NCBI RefSeq assembly: GCF_006715305.1 | Contig: NZ_VFMY01000001.1 | Span: 2,790,001-2,854,000, forward strand | Direction of reading: 5' to 3' | Source of the DNA: Arthrobacter sp. SLBN-100 | Lineage (GTDB): Bacteria > Actinomycetota > Actinomycetes > Actinomycetales > Micrococcaceae | DNA length: 64,000 bases | Shown here: piece after piece, positions 1-10,447 of the stretch | How positions within the stretch are numbered: position 1 is the stretch's first letter | How the letters are laid out: each line of letters starts with the position of its first letter | The notes under the pieces: model-generated | The model's input: only the letters and a program-made list of their open reading frames with translations | Told to the model about the DNA's origin: nothing | Database searches by the model: none | Program-made: the position numbers and the translations under genes

Positions 1-274
1 GGGCCGCCTTGGCGAGCGGGTAATGCGTGGCTGGCGGGGTTCCCAGCACCACAAGGTCAAGGTCAGCTGCGTGGGTGAGGACCGCCTCGCCGTCGTGCAC
101 TGTCCTCACGCGCGGGTAGCGGGAAGTGGCCGCCTTCTGCCGCTCCGCATTGGATGTGGCGATAATGTCCAGTGAGTAGCGTCCGTCAGCACCGATCAAG
201 GGGGCGTGGAAGACGCTGCCCGAAAGTCCATAGCCGACGACGGCAGTGCGGATGGTGCGTTTGGAGTCACTCAT
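1..274 (-). CDS. Gfo/Idh/MocA family oxidoreductase, N-terminal part (cut by window edge)
   Basis: The gene starts at an ATG (complement of 272-274) and runs off the left end, so only about 91 residues are visible. They begin MSDSKRTIRTAVVGYGLSGS, a beta strand followed by a GxGxxG-type dinucleotide-binding loop, and continue with a second strand (LDIIATSN) and the run VVLGTPPATHYPLAKAA. That layout, with TPP..TH following the cofactor fold, is typical of the Gfo/Idh/MocA NAD(P)-dependent sugar or cyclitol dehydrogenase family. The catalytic EKP motif lies outside the window and the substrate cannot be told. It is separated from the peptide importer by a likely terminator. Confidence 0.85.
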   Translation of the reverse strand, partial: MSDSKRTIRTAVVGYGLSGSVFHAPLIGADGRYSLDIIATSNAERQKAATSRYPRVRTVHDGEAVLTHAADLDLVVLGTPPATHYPLAKAA

Positions 275-384
275 AGGGCTACCGTACTCCCGCACGCCCT
301 CGGCCCGCCCCCAGGCTCAGAGGCGAGAGAGCGTTGCCGGAAAACCCCGCGAAAAGTGAGAGAGCGTCTTGGGCAGGCGGCGAA

Positions 385-416
385 GGCCGGCACCCCCTGG
401 TCTGGAGGTGCCGGCC
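385..416 (-). terminator. Probable terminator of the peptide ABC operon
   Basis: Perfect 10-bp inverted repeat: GGCCGGCACC (385-394) pairs with GGTGCCGGCC (407-416), 12-nt loop. It lies 36 nt beyond the stop of the solute-binding protein gene. The U-tract on the minus strand is weak, as is common in high-G+C actinobacteria. Confidence 0.6.
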
Positions 417-451
417 TGGCCGTGCTGCGATTATTCAGTCAGCGGGTGCTG

Positions 452-2155
452 CTACTTCTTTTCCCAGCCGAGGGTGGTCCAGTCCGGAACCTGGGACAGG
501 CTCCGGAACAACGACGGACCGTAGTTGGCCAGGCCCGTGCGGACGAACGAGATCTGCGGGCCGTTGAAAAGTACTCCCATGGAGTAGTACTTGGCCATGT
601 GCTTTTTCTCGATCTCCATTGCCGCCTTGTTGCGCTCGGCGTTGTCCTCGATGGACGCCACCTTCGCGATGTCGGCGTCCAGTTCGGCGTCGCCGAGTTT
701 GTTGACGTTGATTTCCGAATTGTAGAGCTGCGTTACCCCCTCGGTAGCATCCGCGCTGACGGTGTAGCCCGACAGGCTGACGTCAAACTCACGGCCTCCA
801 ACGATCTTGCCGAAGTCAGCCGACCCATGCTGTGCGATTCCCACGTCCATGCCTCCGGCCTTCAACTGGTCCACCAAGGTCTGGGTGGTGGCCAGGGAAG
901 TGGGGTCATCACCGAAGTTGGCGACTTTGAAAGTGACGGGAACGCCATCCTTCTCCATGATGCCTGAAGCGTTGGGCGTGTAGCCCGCGTCGGTAAGGAT
1001 CTTCTTGGCAGCTTCTGGCCCGGTTTCCTTGACGGGGTAATTGTCTTGGTAGTACTCGGAGAAGGGCAACAACAACATGGAGCCGGAACTGGGCTCTTGC
1101 CAGTTGAGGCCGTTGAAGCGGACATTGCGGATGGCTTCGCGATCGACCGCGGCGAACATGGCTTTGCGAACAGCGACGTCGGTGATCTTCTGGGCATTGA
1201 TGTTCATGCCACCGGCGAAGAGCCGCTGTCCTCGCCTGACCTCGGAATCCTTCGTGCCTTCGAGCTGCTTGTAAAGCGAGATGGTGTTGGCTGACATGGC
1301 GTCGATTTCGCCATTCTTGAAGGCGGCAATCTGGGCGCTGTTCTCCAACTGCCGGAAGACGACGTTCTCGAGCACGGGCTTGGCGCCCCACCACTTATCG
1401 TTCGGAACCAGGGTCACGGTCTTGGCGGCCGTGTCGTACTCGTCCAGCTTGAACGGGCCGGCCATCCACTCGGGGTGCATGTCGCCATTGAAGCCCTCGT
1501 TAAAGATCTCGGGGGTATTGACGGCCGGGTGGATGATGCCTGTAAACAATGAATCCAAGGGATAGACCGGCTGGGAGGTCTTGACGATGACTTCCTTGTC
1601 GTTGCTGCCCGCCTCCACTGATTCCACAAAGGCATAGTTGCCGGAGCTGACGATGTCGTAGCCTGCGTCAGGGCTCTTGAGGATGTTCCACGTGTTCTGG
1701 AAGGCCTTGACGTCAATGGGCGTGCCGTCGTTGTAGGTGGCCTTCTCATTCACCTTGATCGTGATGGTCTGCTTGCCGTCCTTGACTTCGCTTTTGACTT
1801 CCTCGCAGAAATCCTTGTTGGGAACGACCTTTCCGTCGAATTGGACGTCCCAGCAGCCCCACGTTGCAGCCCCGTCAATCGGACGGTGGAGTGCCGTATT
1901 GTCCGCGCTGTTGCCGCTGTTGGAGAAACCGTTGAAGACCGGGCCGATGTTGCCTAACGGGAGGGTGACCTTGCCGCCCTGTTCAAGATCGGCTGCCGGC
2001 TTTTCGTTGATGCTGATGAGCTTCGACAAGTCGCTGCCTGCCTCCTGCCCCTTGGCCGTTTCCGGCCCGGTGGCTCCGCCACCACTGCCACAGGCCGTCA
2101 GGGTCAGAGCGGCAGCAATGGCCGCCGCTCCGCCGATCGTGGTCAGGTTCCTCAT
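452..2155 (-). CDS. ABC transporter substrate-binding lipoprotein, family 5 (peptide/opine type)
   Basis: The 567-residue product is the extracellular receptor of the importer encoded just upstream. The start at 2155 (MRNLTTIGG) is chosen because a GAAGGGA ribosome-binding site precedes it and it opens directly into a lipoprotein signal peptide with lipobox LTAC (lipidated Cys22); the open frame extends 27 codons further but that stretch looks non-coding. The mature part has the family-5 pattern, including the conserved early block YNDGTPIDVKAFQNTW. It follows the fused ATPase gene by about 50 nt and is last in the operon. Family 5 binds oligopeptides, dipeptides, nickel or opines; the ligand is not identifiable here. 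Confidence 0.9.
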   Translation of the reverse strand: MRNLTTIGGAAAIAAALTLTACGSGGGATGPETAKGQEAGSDLSKLISINEKPAADLEQGGKVTLPLGNIGPVFNGFSNSGNSADNTALHRPIDGAATWGCWDVQFDGKVVPNKDFCEEVKSEVKDGKQTITIKVNEKATYNDGTPIDVKAFQNTWNILKSPDAGYDIVSSGNYAFVESVEAGSNDKEVIVKTSQPVYPLDSLFTGIIHPAVNTPEIFNEGFNGDMHPEWMAGPFKLDEYDTAAKTVTLVPNDKWWGAKPVLENVVFRQLENSAQIAAFKNGEIDAMSANTISLYKQLEGTKDSEVRRGQRLFAGGMNINAQKITDVAVRKAMFAAVDREAIRNVRFNGLNWQEPSSGSMLLLPFSEYYQDNYPVKETGPEAAKKILTDAGYTPNASGIMEKDGVPVTFKVANFGDDPTSLATTQTLVDQLKAGGMDVGIAQHGSADFGKIVGGREFDVSLSGYTVSADATEGVTQLYNSEINVNKLGDAELDADIAKVASIEDNAERNKAAMEIEKKHMAKYYSMGVLFNGPQISFVRTGLANYGPSLFRSLSQVPDWTTLGWEKK

Positions 2156-2207
2156 GGTGTTCCCTTCGTTGTTGCCGGTGGTGATGCTGGTGATGGGTGG
2201 AAAAAAT

Positions 2208-4444
<2,237 letters not shown>

Positions 4445-4445
<1 letters not shown>

Positions 4446-5434
4446 CAGGCGTCCCTCTTCACGCGGGTTTTCAGGGCCTTGCGCTTGCTTGCCCGGCCGC
4501 TGGAGCTGGAGCTGGGATCAAAGGCGTCGCGCAGTCCGTCGTTCATCATGGCCAGCGAGCCGGTGAGCAGGAACATCACGGTGAGGGGGACCCAGAACAT
4601 CCAGGGAAAAGTCTGCACCTGTGAGGTGGCTGCGCCGATAAGGACACCCAAGCTCACGTCCGGGACCTTGATGCCGATGCCGATGAAGGAGAAGGCCACC
4701 TCGGCCAGGATGGCGCCTGTGACGCCGCGGGTGACGTCCAGGACCAGCAACGAGCCGATGTTGGGGACCAGGTGGCGCCAGACGATCCGGCGCGGCGGGA
4801 CGCCCATGTACTGTGCGGCCTTGACGTAGTCCCGCTGCATCAGGGACATGGACAAGGACCGGATCAGGCGGGCTGTGCCCATCCAGCTGAAGACCAGCAG
4901 CACGATGATCAGCAGCAGCCAAGAGGGCAGGCTCTGCTTGAACGTGGCACCGCCTCCGCTGCTGGTGGCTACGGCCACCACCAGCAGTGCGGGCATCATG
5001 ATGAGCGCCTCCAGGATGAAGAGCATCACCTTGTCCACCTTGCCGCCGAAGTACGCCATGGTGCACCCGTAGACGGCGGCGATCAGGACGGACACAAGTC
5101 CCACCACCAGGCCGATCAGGATGGAGATCCTGGTGCCTTCGACAGTCATGGCGTAGAGGTCGATGCCTGCCTGCGAGGTGCCGAGGTAATGCTCGGCTGA
5201 CGGCGGCATGCCAATGCTGAAGGGGTCGATGGTCTCCTTGTCCCACTGGGTGAAGTAACCGCCGACGAAGGAAAAGATCGTCAGGGCGAGGAAGATGGCA
5301 AGGCCGGCCACCGCCGTTTTATTGCGCAGGAAGCGGCGGAAGATGATGGTGTTTTTGCCAATGATGACGTCGGCATTCTCCAGGTGCGCGTCCTGGGCGA
5401 CCGCTGCCGGGTCCACGGCGTTGAGGTTGGTCAT
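4445..5434 (-). CDS. ABC transporter permease, DppC/OppC type
   Basis: The 329-residue integral membrane protein has a cytoplasmic N-terminal tail, a first membrane span (TAVAGLAIFLALTIFSFVGG), a large extracytoplasmic loop and then the binding-protein-dependent permease domain. The EAA-type loop is visible around YVKAAQYMGVPPRRIVWRHLVPN, which contacts the ATPase. The long N-terminal region and the loop SIGMPPSAEHYLGTSQAGID are characteristic of DppC-type subunits, where the motif is usually HxLGTDxxGRD. It ends in a basic Ser-rich tail. It sits 2 nt after the DppB-type gene and overlaps the ATPase start. Confidence 0.92.
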
Positions 5435-5436
5435 GG

Positions 5437-6420
5437 TTACTGCACCCGCACTCTCGGGTCAACAAGGGTGGTGGCGAAGTCCGCCAGGATGGCCCCCAGG
5501 GCGAAAATGACGGAGCCGTAGGCCAGCGTGGCCGTGGCGGCATTGACGTCCTGGAGGGAGATGGCGTCGATGCTCCAGGAGCCCACGCCGGGCCAGGCGA
5601 AGATCTTCTCCGCAAAGAACCCGCCGGCGAAAATAGCCGGGATGGTGAAGGCGATGCTCTGGGCGACGGGGATGAACGAAACCCGCAGCGCGTGCCGGGA
5701 GATGGCCTGGTTGCGGGTAAGGCCTTTGGCGCGGGCCGTCCGGACAAAGTCTGCATTGACGTTGTCCAGGAGGTACTGGCGCTGGGCTATCTGGTAGGAA
5801 CCCCAGCCCACCAGGGTGATGGCGATGGTGGGAACGGCGTAGTGCGCCAGCATGTCCACGAATTGCGTCCATCCCGGGGCTGTTCCCGGGGTGGAGATGC
5901 CGGTGACGAAGAAGATGCGCTCCCCCACGGTTTCATTGATGTTGATGGCACCCAGTTGCACCAGGAAGTAGGCGATGGGTGCGGGCACGATGTACGCGAG
6001 GTAGCTGTAGGACGTGATGACACGGTCCTGGAACTTGTACTGGCGCGCGGCGGAGTAGACCCCCAGCGCCACTCCGATGACCAGAGTCAGGATGATGGAT
6101 GCCAGGAAAAGCCGGGTGGAGATCCACACGCGGTCGCCAAACTCGGCGTTGATGTAGGCACCGTTGGGGCTGCGGCCCCAGTCCCAGCGAGTGACGATGC
6201 CCGTGAGCCATTCCACGTAGCGCTCCCACGGGCTGAGGTCCGGGTCCAGGCCCTTGAGGCGCATGGAGTTTGCCACCTGCTCAGGTGTGGGGCGGGGAAT
6301 GCGTTCCTGTTCCAGCAAGGCCGGTTTCAGGGAACTGACAGCAAGGAAGTATCCCGCCGAGGTGGTCAGGAAGATCATAAATACGTACGTGATGCCGCGC
6401 TTTGCGAGGTACCTGAGCAT
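5437..6420 (-). CDS. ABC transporter permease, DppB/OppB type
   Basis: The 327-residue protein begins MLRYLAKRGITYVFMIFLTT, the short cytoplasmic start and first span typical of DppB subunits. It has an EAA loop (FVRTARAKGLTRNQAISRHALRVSF) near the C-terminal third and about six predicted spans. It is the first gene of a four-gene operon (permease, permease, fused ATPase, receptor). Its start at 6420 follows a 347-nt leader/promoter region. Confidence 0.92.
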   Translation of the reverse strand: MLRYLAKRGITYVFMIFLTTSAGYFLAVSSLKPALLEQERIPRPTPEQVANSMRLKGLDPDLSPWERYVEWLTGIVTRWDWGRSPNGAYINAEFGDRVWISTRLFLASIILTLVIGVALGVYSAARQYKFQDRVITSYSYLAYIVPAPIAYFLVQLGAININETVGERIFFVTGISTPGTAPGWTQFVDMLAHYAVPTIAITLVGWGSYQIAQRQYLLDNVNADFVRTARAKGLTRNQAISRHALRVSFIPVAQSIAFTIPAIFAGGFFAEKIFAWPGVGSWSIDAISLQDVNAATATLAYGSVIFALGAILADFATTLVDPRVRVQ

Positions 6421-6767
6421 GGAACTAGTTCTGTTTCGCCGCCGGCAGCTGGATGTCGGAGCACCAGGGAGTGCGCAGGTGGATCATGGTATCGGGCAAA
6501 TCAACAATCACGTGCTGGATCCTTCCGTTTTCCCCGCGTTAGCGGGGGTTGTACCGCCTCGCAGGGTCCTTGCCAGCGGGTAGCTGGCAACCCGCTGAAG
6601 ACCAGTCCTGTGGACTATGTTGCGGGTCACATTCGAAGAGGAAACTATCACATGCGACCCTTCAAGTTGCGGGCGAATGCGCGCAAAACTACGTCCCCGT
6701 ATCAGATTGTTATGAATGAATTTTTGAACTTGATGTGACTGGACGAGGGGGCCGAGAAAGGCGTAAC
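6421..6767. other. 347-nt non-coding region: leader and promoter of the peptide ABC operon
   Basis: This lies between the end of the TetR gene (6768) and the importer start (6420), both on the minus strand. No open frame here looks real. The part near 6680-6740 is relatively A+T-rich and probably holds the promoter, but I could not fix a -35/-10 pair. The part nearer the gene contains strong inverted repeats at 6532-6547 and 6571-6597, described separately. Confidence 0.6.
6532..6597 (-). promoter_or_regulatory. Structured 5' leader with two mutually exclusive hairpins
   Basis: Three perfect stems are visible: CAGCGGGT (6574-6581) with ACCCGCTG (6590-6597); TGCCAGC (6571-6577) with GCTGGCA (6583-6589); and CCCCGC (6532-6537) with GCGGGG (6542-6547). 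The first two share bases 6574-6577 and cannot form together. Located 110-180 nt upstream of the importer start, they could act in attenuation. I do not recognise a known riboswitch class. Confidence 0.4.
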
Positions 6768-7361
6768 CTACGCGCCGCTGACAACCCTTGTGACAAGTTC
6801 CTGCCAAGATGCAGCCAGTCGCTCCGCACCCACGCCATGCACCCGGACGAGGTTGAGGAGCCGGTCCGGGGCCAGGGTGGCCGCCAGCGAACGGGCCATC
6901 AGCCAGGGGTCCGCTTCGAACCCCTCCTCGCGCAGCAGCACTTCGATGTGGCGGTGCCACAGGGCCGCAGCCGGGGGCTCGAAACGCCCGCTCGACGTGT
7001 TTTCCGCTGCGAGTACCAGCTCACCGAACTCCATGATGTAGGCGATGCGTTCCACGCCGAACGCGATAAGGCGCTCCAGCCCCGGCGCTCCAGGGCCGAG
7101 CGGCGGCGGCCCGAACATAAAGCGCTCCTGGAATGCTGCCTCGGATTCGCTGAGCAGCGTCAGCATGAGTCCGGCCCGGCTGCCGAAACGGCGGAAGATA
7201 GTGCCTTTGCCCACCCCTGCCTGCTGGGCGAGCCGGTCCATCGTGAGCCCTTCCGCCCCGCATTCGGCGATCAGTTCACGCGCCGCCCTGAGCAGCCGCT
7301 CCCGGTTCCGGGCGGCATCACTGCGTTCCGCGGCGTCCCTTGAGGGCAGCTGGGGCCGCAT
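6768..7361 (-). CDS. TetR/AcrR family transcriptional regulator
   Basis: The 197-residue protein has a canonical N-terminal TetR helix-turn-helix: RERLLRAARELIAECGAEGL leads into TMDRLAQQAGVGKGTIFRRF at about residues 30-50. The remainder is an all-helical ligand-binding domain. The ATG at 7361 (MRPQLPSRD) is the only sensible start; the frame upstream runs into the divergent gene. It is divergent from an FMN-reductase-like gene with an operator-like repeat between them, so it most likely controls that gene and itself. Confidence 0.9.
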   Translation of the reverse strand: MRPQLPSRDAAERSDAARNRERLLRAARELIAECGAEGLTMDRLAQQAGVGKGTIFRRFGSRAGLMLTLLSESEAAFQERFMFGPPPLGPGAPGLERLIAFGVERIAYIMEFGELVLAAENTSSGRFEPPAAALWHRHIEVLLREEGFEADPWLMARSLAATLAPDRLLNLVRVHGVGAERLAASWQELVTRVVSGA

Positions 7362-7404
7362 TGAGATGGAGCTCACATTCCATATTCTAGACCCGGGGAA
7401 TAAG

Positions 7405-7424
7405 AACCGGACCGCAGTCCGTTT
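7405..7424. promoter_or_regulatory. Candidate TetR operator between divergent genes
   Basis: Inverted repeat AACCGGAC-CGCA-GTCCGTTT (7405-7424): the CGGAC/GTCCG arms are perfect and the outer AA/TT also pair, with one mismatch between. It lies in the 144-nt gap separating the TetR gene and the FMN reductase gene. The assignment rests on position and symmetry only. Confidence 0.4.
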
Positions 7425-7505
7425 AGATGGGTGAAGGCTCAACAAGCCTCTGTTGTTCCCCGGCCGGCGGCCCCCCTTCCCGCCGCCCCTACCCCAGGAG
7501 TCCAC

Positions 7506-8063
7506 ATGACCAAGAGCACGGTACTCACCCTCGTCGGCAGCCTGCGCGCCGAGTCCACCAACCAGAAGCTGGCGGAAGCCATCCAGCTGAACGCGCCTGA
7601 GCAGGTGGAAGTTGTCATCCACGAGAGCCTGGGCAACATCCCTTTCTACAACGAGGACATCGACGTCGAAGGCCAGGTTCCCGCCGCCGCTGCCGCCCTG
7701 CGCGCCGCAGCCAGCGAGGCTGACACTGTCCTGCTGGTGACCCCGGAGCACAACGGCACCGTTCCTGCCGCACTGAAGAACGCCATCGACTGGCTGTCCC
7801 GCCCCTTCGGTGCCGGCGCCCTCGCCGGCAAGCCCACCGCCGTCGTGGGCACTGCCTTCGGCCAGTACGGCGGAGTCTGGGCGCAGGACGAAGCCCGCAA
7901 GGCCGCAGGAATCGCCGGCGCCCAGGTCCTGGAGGACGTCAAGCTTGCTGTTCCGGGCTCCATGGTGCGCTTCGCCGAGCTGCACCCGAAGGACGATGCA
8001 GAGGTTGTGGAGCAGATCAAGGGCGTGTTCGATGCCCTTGCAGCCGTCCAGCCTGCAGCCTAA
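7506..8063 (+). CDS. NAD(P)H-dependent FMN reductase / quinone reductase (flavodoxin-like fold)
   Basis: The 185-residue product fits the FMN_red family. It opens with the beta strand and phosphate-binding loop TLVGSLRAESTNQKLAEAI, followed by the block LLVTPEHNGTVPAALKNAIDW (shortened family motif TPEYNGS..LKNAIDW), which packs against the flavin. Enzymes of this family reduce FMN, quinones or azo compounds with NAD(P)H in the cytoplasm. The start at 7506 is preceded by an AGGAG site 5 nt upstream. It is divergent from a TetR gene, suggesting induction by an electrophile or quinone, and it ends at a strong terminator. Confidence 0.9.
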   Translation: MTKSTVLTLVGSLRAESTNQKLAEAIQLNAPEQVEVVIHESLGNIPFYNEDIDVEGQVPAAAAALRAAASEADTVLLVTPEHNGTVPAALKNAIDWLSRPFGAGALAGKPTAVVGTAFGQYGGVWAQDEARKAAGIAGAQVLEDVKLAVPGSMVRFAELHPKDDAEVVEQIKGVFDALAAVQPAA

Positions 8064-8076
8064 GCCGCCCTCCCAA

Positions 8077-8110
8077 GTGCCCGGCGCGCATGTTCGCGCC
8101 GGGCACTTTT
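8077..8110 (+). terminator. Rho-independent terminator after the FMN reductase gene
   Basis: Perfect 12-bp stem GTGCCCGGCGCG (8077-8088) with CGCGCCGGGCAC (8095-8106), loop CATGTT, then TTTT. Confidence 0.9.
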
Positions 8111-8171
8111 GTGCTTAACCCGGCAGGCCCGCACTCTGGCTGCCGCAGCCGATCATTGCTAGCGTGACGCC

Positions 8172-9416
8172 ATGAACCCCTCGAAGGCCCCGGCCGAGAT
8201 CCTCGACATCGCCGGCAACGAGGTCCGCATCTCAAGCCCTGACAAAATAGTGTTCCCCGGGCCCGGACTGACGAAGCTGGACCTGGTGAACTATTACCTC
8301 TCCGTCGCAGACGGCGCGCTCCGCGGCGCGGGCGGCCGGCCCATGGTGCTCAAGCGTTTCCCCAAGGGCATCGACGCTGAACCGTTCTTCCAGAAGCGCG
8401 TACCGGAGAACCATCCTGACTTCATCGGCACCGCTACTCTGCATTACGCCTCCGGCACATCAGCCGAAGAGGCCGTGATCCGCGATGCCGCAGGCTTGGC
8501 ATGGGTGTTGAATCTTGGCTGCCTTGACCTCAACCCGCACCCCGTTCGGGCAGAGGACCTCGAGCACCCTGATGAGCTGCGCGTGGACCTGGATCCCATG
8601 CCGGGGGTCGACTGGCCGCAGATTGTCGACGTCGCGTACGTGGCGCATGAAGTGCTCGACGACGTCGGCCTGGTGGGGTGGCCGAAGACGAGCGGGTCCC
8701 GCGGGCTCCACATCCTGGTCCGCATCTCACCGCAATGGTCGTACCGCGATGTGCGGCTCGCAGCCGAAACGCTTGCCCGCGAGGTGGAGAACCGCGCCCC
8801 GGGCCTCGCCACAGCACGGTGGTGGAAGGAGGAGCGCGGGGAGAGCGTCTTCGTTGATTTCAACCAGAACGCAAAGGACCGCACGGTGGCGTCCGCCTAC
8901 TCGGTCCGGCCCCTGCCCGATGCCCGCGTGTCAACGCCGCTGGCGTGGGATGAGGTGCGCTCCGCCCGGCCGGAGCAGTTCACGGTGCGAACGGTGCCCG
9001 CACGTTTCGCAGACGTCGGCGATCCCCACACCGGGATAGACGATGCGGCGGGCTCACTGGACCGGCTTCTGGCACTGGCCGCTGAACTTGGCCCTGCCGA
9101 AAAAGCACCGCGCAGCGGCGACGGCTCCGGACGCCGGCAGTCGGTGATGCCGCTGATTGAAGTTGCGCGCACCAGGACCAAACCCGAGGCGCTGGCCGCC
9201 CTGGACGAGTGGAAGTTACGGCATGCGCACCTCGTTCCGATCCTGCATCCCGCTGACGTACTGGTTGATGGAATGCGTGGGTCCAGCTCGCTCTGGTACC
9301 GCGTCCGGGTAAACCTGCAGCACATCCCCGAGGCGGAGCGGCCGCCGCAGGAGGAGCTCATCGCCGACTACGATCCCTGGGCGGGCAAGGAGTGGCCGGA
9401 CCGCCGGGGATCCTGA
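8172..9416 (+). CDS. LigD-type DNA polymerase domain protein (non-homologous end-joining polymerase/primase)
   Basis: The 414-residue protein is the archaeo-eukaryotic primase-like polymerase domain of bacterial LigD, encoded alone without ligase or phosphoesterase domains. The catalytic metal-binding aspartates are in LRVDLDPMPG (D139 and D141), the third acidic position is near VDFNQNAKDRTVASAYSVR, and SGSRGLH supplies the conserved His180 of the nucleotide pocket. It would fill gaps and add ribonucleotides or deoxynucleotides at double-strand breaks together with Ku and a ligase. An ATP-dependent ligase is encoded at 56655-57740. No ku gene is visible. The C-terminal 100 residues extend past the catalytic core. 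Confidence 0.9.
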   Translation: MNPSKAPAEILDIAGNEVRISSPDKIVFPGPGLTKLDLVNYYLSVADGALRGAGGRPMVLKRFPKGIDAEPFFQKRVPENHPDFIGTATLHYASGTSAEEAVIRDAAGLAWVLNLGCLDLNPHPVRAEDLEHPDELRVDLDPMPGVDWPQIVDVAYVAHEVLDDVGLVGWPKTSGSRGLHILVRISPQWSYRDVRLAAETLAREVENRAPGLATARWWKEERGESVFVDFNQNAKDRTVASAYSVRPLPDARVSTPLAWDEVRSARPEQFTVRTVPARFADVGDPHTGIDDAAGSLDRLLALAAELGPAEKAPRSGDGSGRRQSVMPLIEVARTRTKPEALAALDEWKLRHAHLVPILHPADVLVDGMRGSSSLWYRVRVNLQHIPEAERPPQEELIADYDPWAGKEWPDRRGS

Positions 9417-9541
9417 CATCCCATGGGGAACTGCCGTGACCAAGTCTTGTCCCAACCGGTACCTCGCAGACATTCTTTAGCAAATGCGCCGGCCGTAACG
9501 TTAATCCACGGAACGTACCGGGACGGGATTGCGGTGCATGC

Positions 9542-10348
9542 ATGGCAGACAGGCGCAGCGGCGAAAGGCGAGTGCCGGCGGTGCGCGCCGTAATGGCGGC
9601 AACTGCCCTCGTGCTTCCACTGTGGCTCACTTCCTGCATCAGTCCGTCCCCTCCACCCCCTGACCCGCCTTCCTCCGCCCCGCTGGTGGGCGCCGGCCCC
9701 GAACCCACTGTTGCGGCAGCGCCTGCCGACCCCACTCCGCAGCCACAGGACCCGCCTCCTACGGGGATACCGGCAAGCCCCGACCTACTGGAAACGCAGG
9801 CCGGAGGGACCCCTGCCACCTCCACCGGAACTTCACCGGGCGGCACCTCCCTGCCCGGCGGGGGAACGTGGCAAGTACCGGCGTCGGAAGGTCCTGCGCC
9901 ATCCGCGCCGGATCCCTCAGGCAATGCCGCTGCCGTGGAGGCCGTGACGGCCTACTACGTGCTGCTGGACGACGGCGGCAGCAACGGCGTGCGCTTCGGC
10001 TGCAACGACAGCCTGGTGGGGGTGGCGCGAACCAGTCCCGGCGGAAAGGAGCCCCTGGCTGCCGCGGTGGGGGCGCTGCTGGAAGCACCAACCGAAGAAG
10101 TGCTGTCCAAGCCGGCACGTGACCTCTACAACGCACTGTCCGGTTCCGACCTGAAATTCCTGTCGGGCAGCTTCGACGGCACCACGGTCACTCTGTACTT
10201 GGCCGGAGCACTGCGGCTGGGAGGAGTTTGTGATGCCCCCCGCGTGGAAGCGCAGCTGACCCAAACGGCGGTGGCAGCCGTGGGTGCTGTCCGCGCCGAA
10301 GTCTATGTCAACGGGCGCCGCCTCGCAGAGGCCTTGCGCTTGGACTGA
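9542..10348 (+). CDS. GerMN-domain lipoprotein
   Basis: The 268-residue product starts with a signal peptide ending in lipobox LTSC (about Cys32). A long Pro/Ser/Thr-rich linker of about 90 residues follows, and a C-terminal GerMN domain runs from about residue 130. The latter shows the family pattern with LVGVARTSPGGKEPLAAAVG followed by a short beta-rich end including VTLYLAGAL. GerMN domains occur in spore germination and in cell-envelope lipoproteins such as LpqB. Here a surface role with an extended spacer is the safest call. No signal for a particular pathway is present. Confidence 0.8.
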   Translation: MADRRSGERRVPAVRAVMAATALVLPLWLTSCISPSPPPPDPPSSAPLVGAGPEPTVAAAPADPTPQPQDPPPTGIPASPDLLETQAGGTPATSTGTSPGGTSLPGGGTWQVPASEGPAPSAPDPSGNAAAVEAVTAYYVLLDDGGSNGVRFGCNDSLVGVARTSPGGKEPLAAAVGALLEAPTEEVLSKPARDLYNALSGSDLKFLSGSFDGTTVTLYLAGALRLGGVCDAPRVEAQLTQTAVAAVGAVRAEVYVNGRRLAEALRLD

Positions 10349-10432
10349 CCGGCCCTGCCTGCGGTCGCAGGTGGTGAGATCTCCATCCAAGCTTTACTAA
10401 ACGGATGTTGCCTTGCTGGCAACTCACGCCTG

Positions 10433-10447
10433 TATCCTGTGGATGTG
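10433..10447 (+). promoter_or_regulatory. Possible leaderless start: -10 box directly upstream of a GTG codon
   Basis: TATCCT (10433-10438) is followed after 6 nt by GTG at 10445, in frame with the aminotransferase; TTGCCT at 10408-10413 is a possible -35 (19-nt spacer). No Shine-Dalgarno sequence precedes either in-frame GTG (10439 or 10445). Confidence 0.4.

Noticed and set aside
6532..6597. Known riboswitch (T-box, TPP, SAM, cobalamin)
   Set aside because: I find none of the conserved core sequences of these classes; only unassigned hairpins.
6768..7985. 405-residue reading of the TetR gene extending through the FMN reductase region
   Set aside because: The N-terminal half is antisense to a well-supported reductase gene; the TetR helix-turn-helix begins at the internal ATG 7361.
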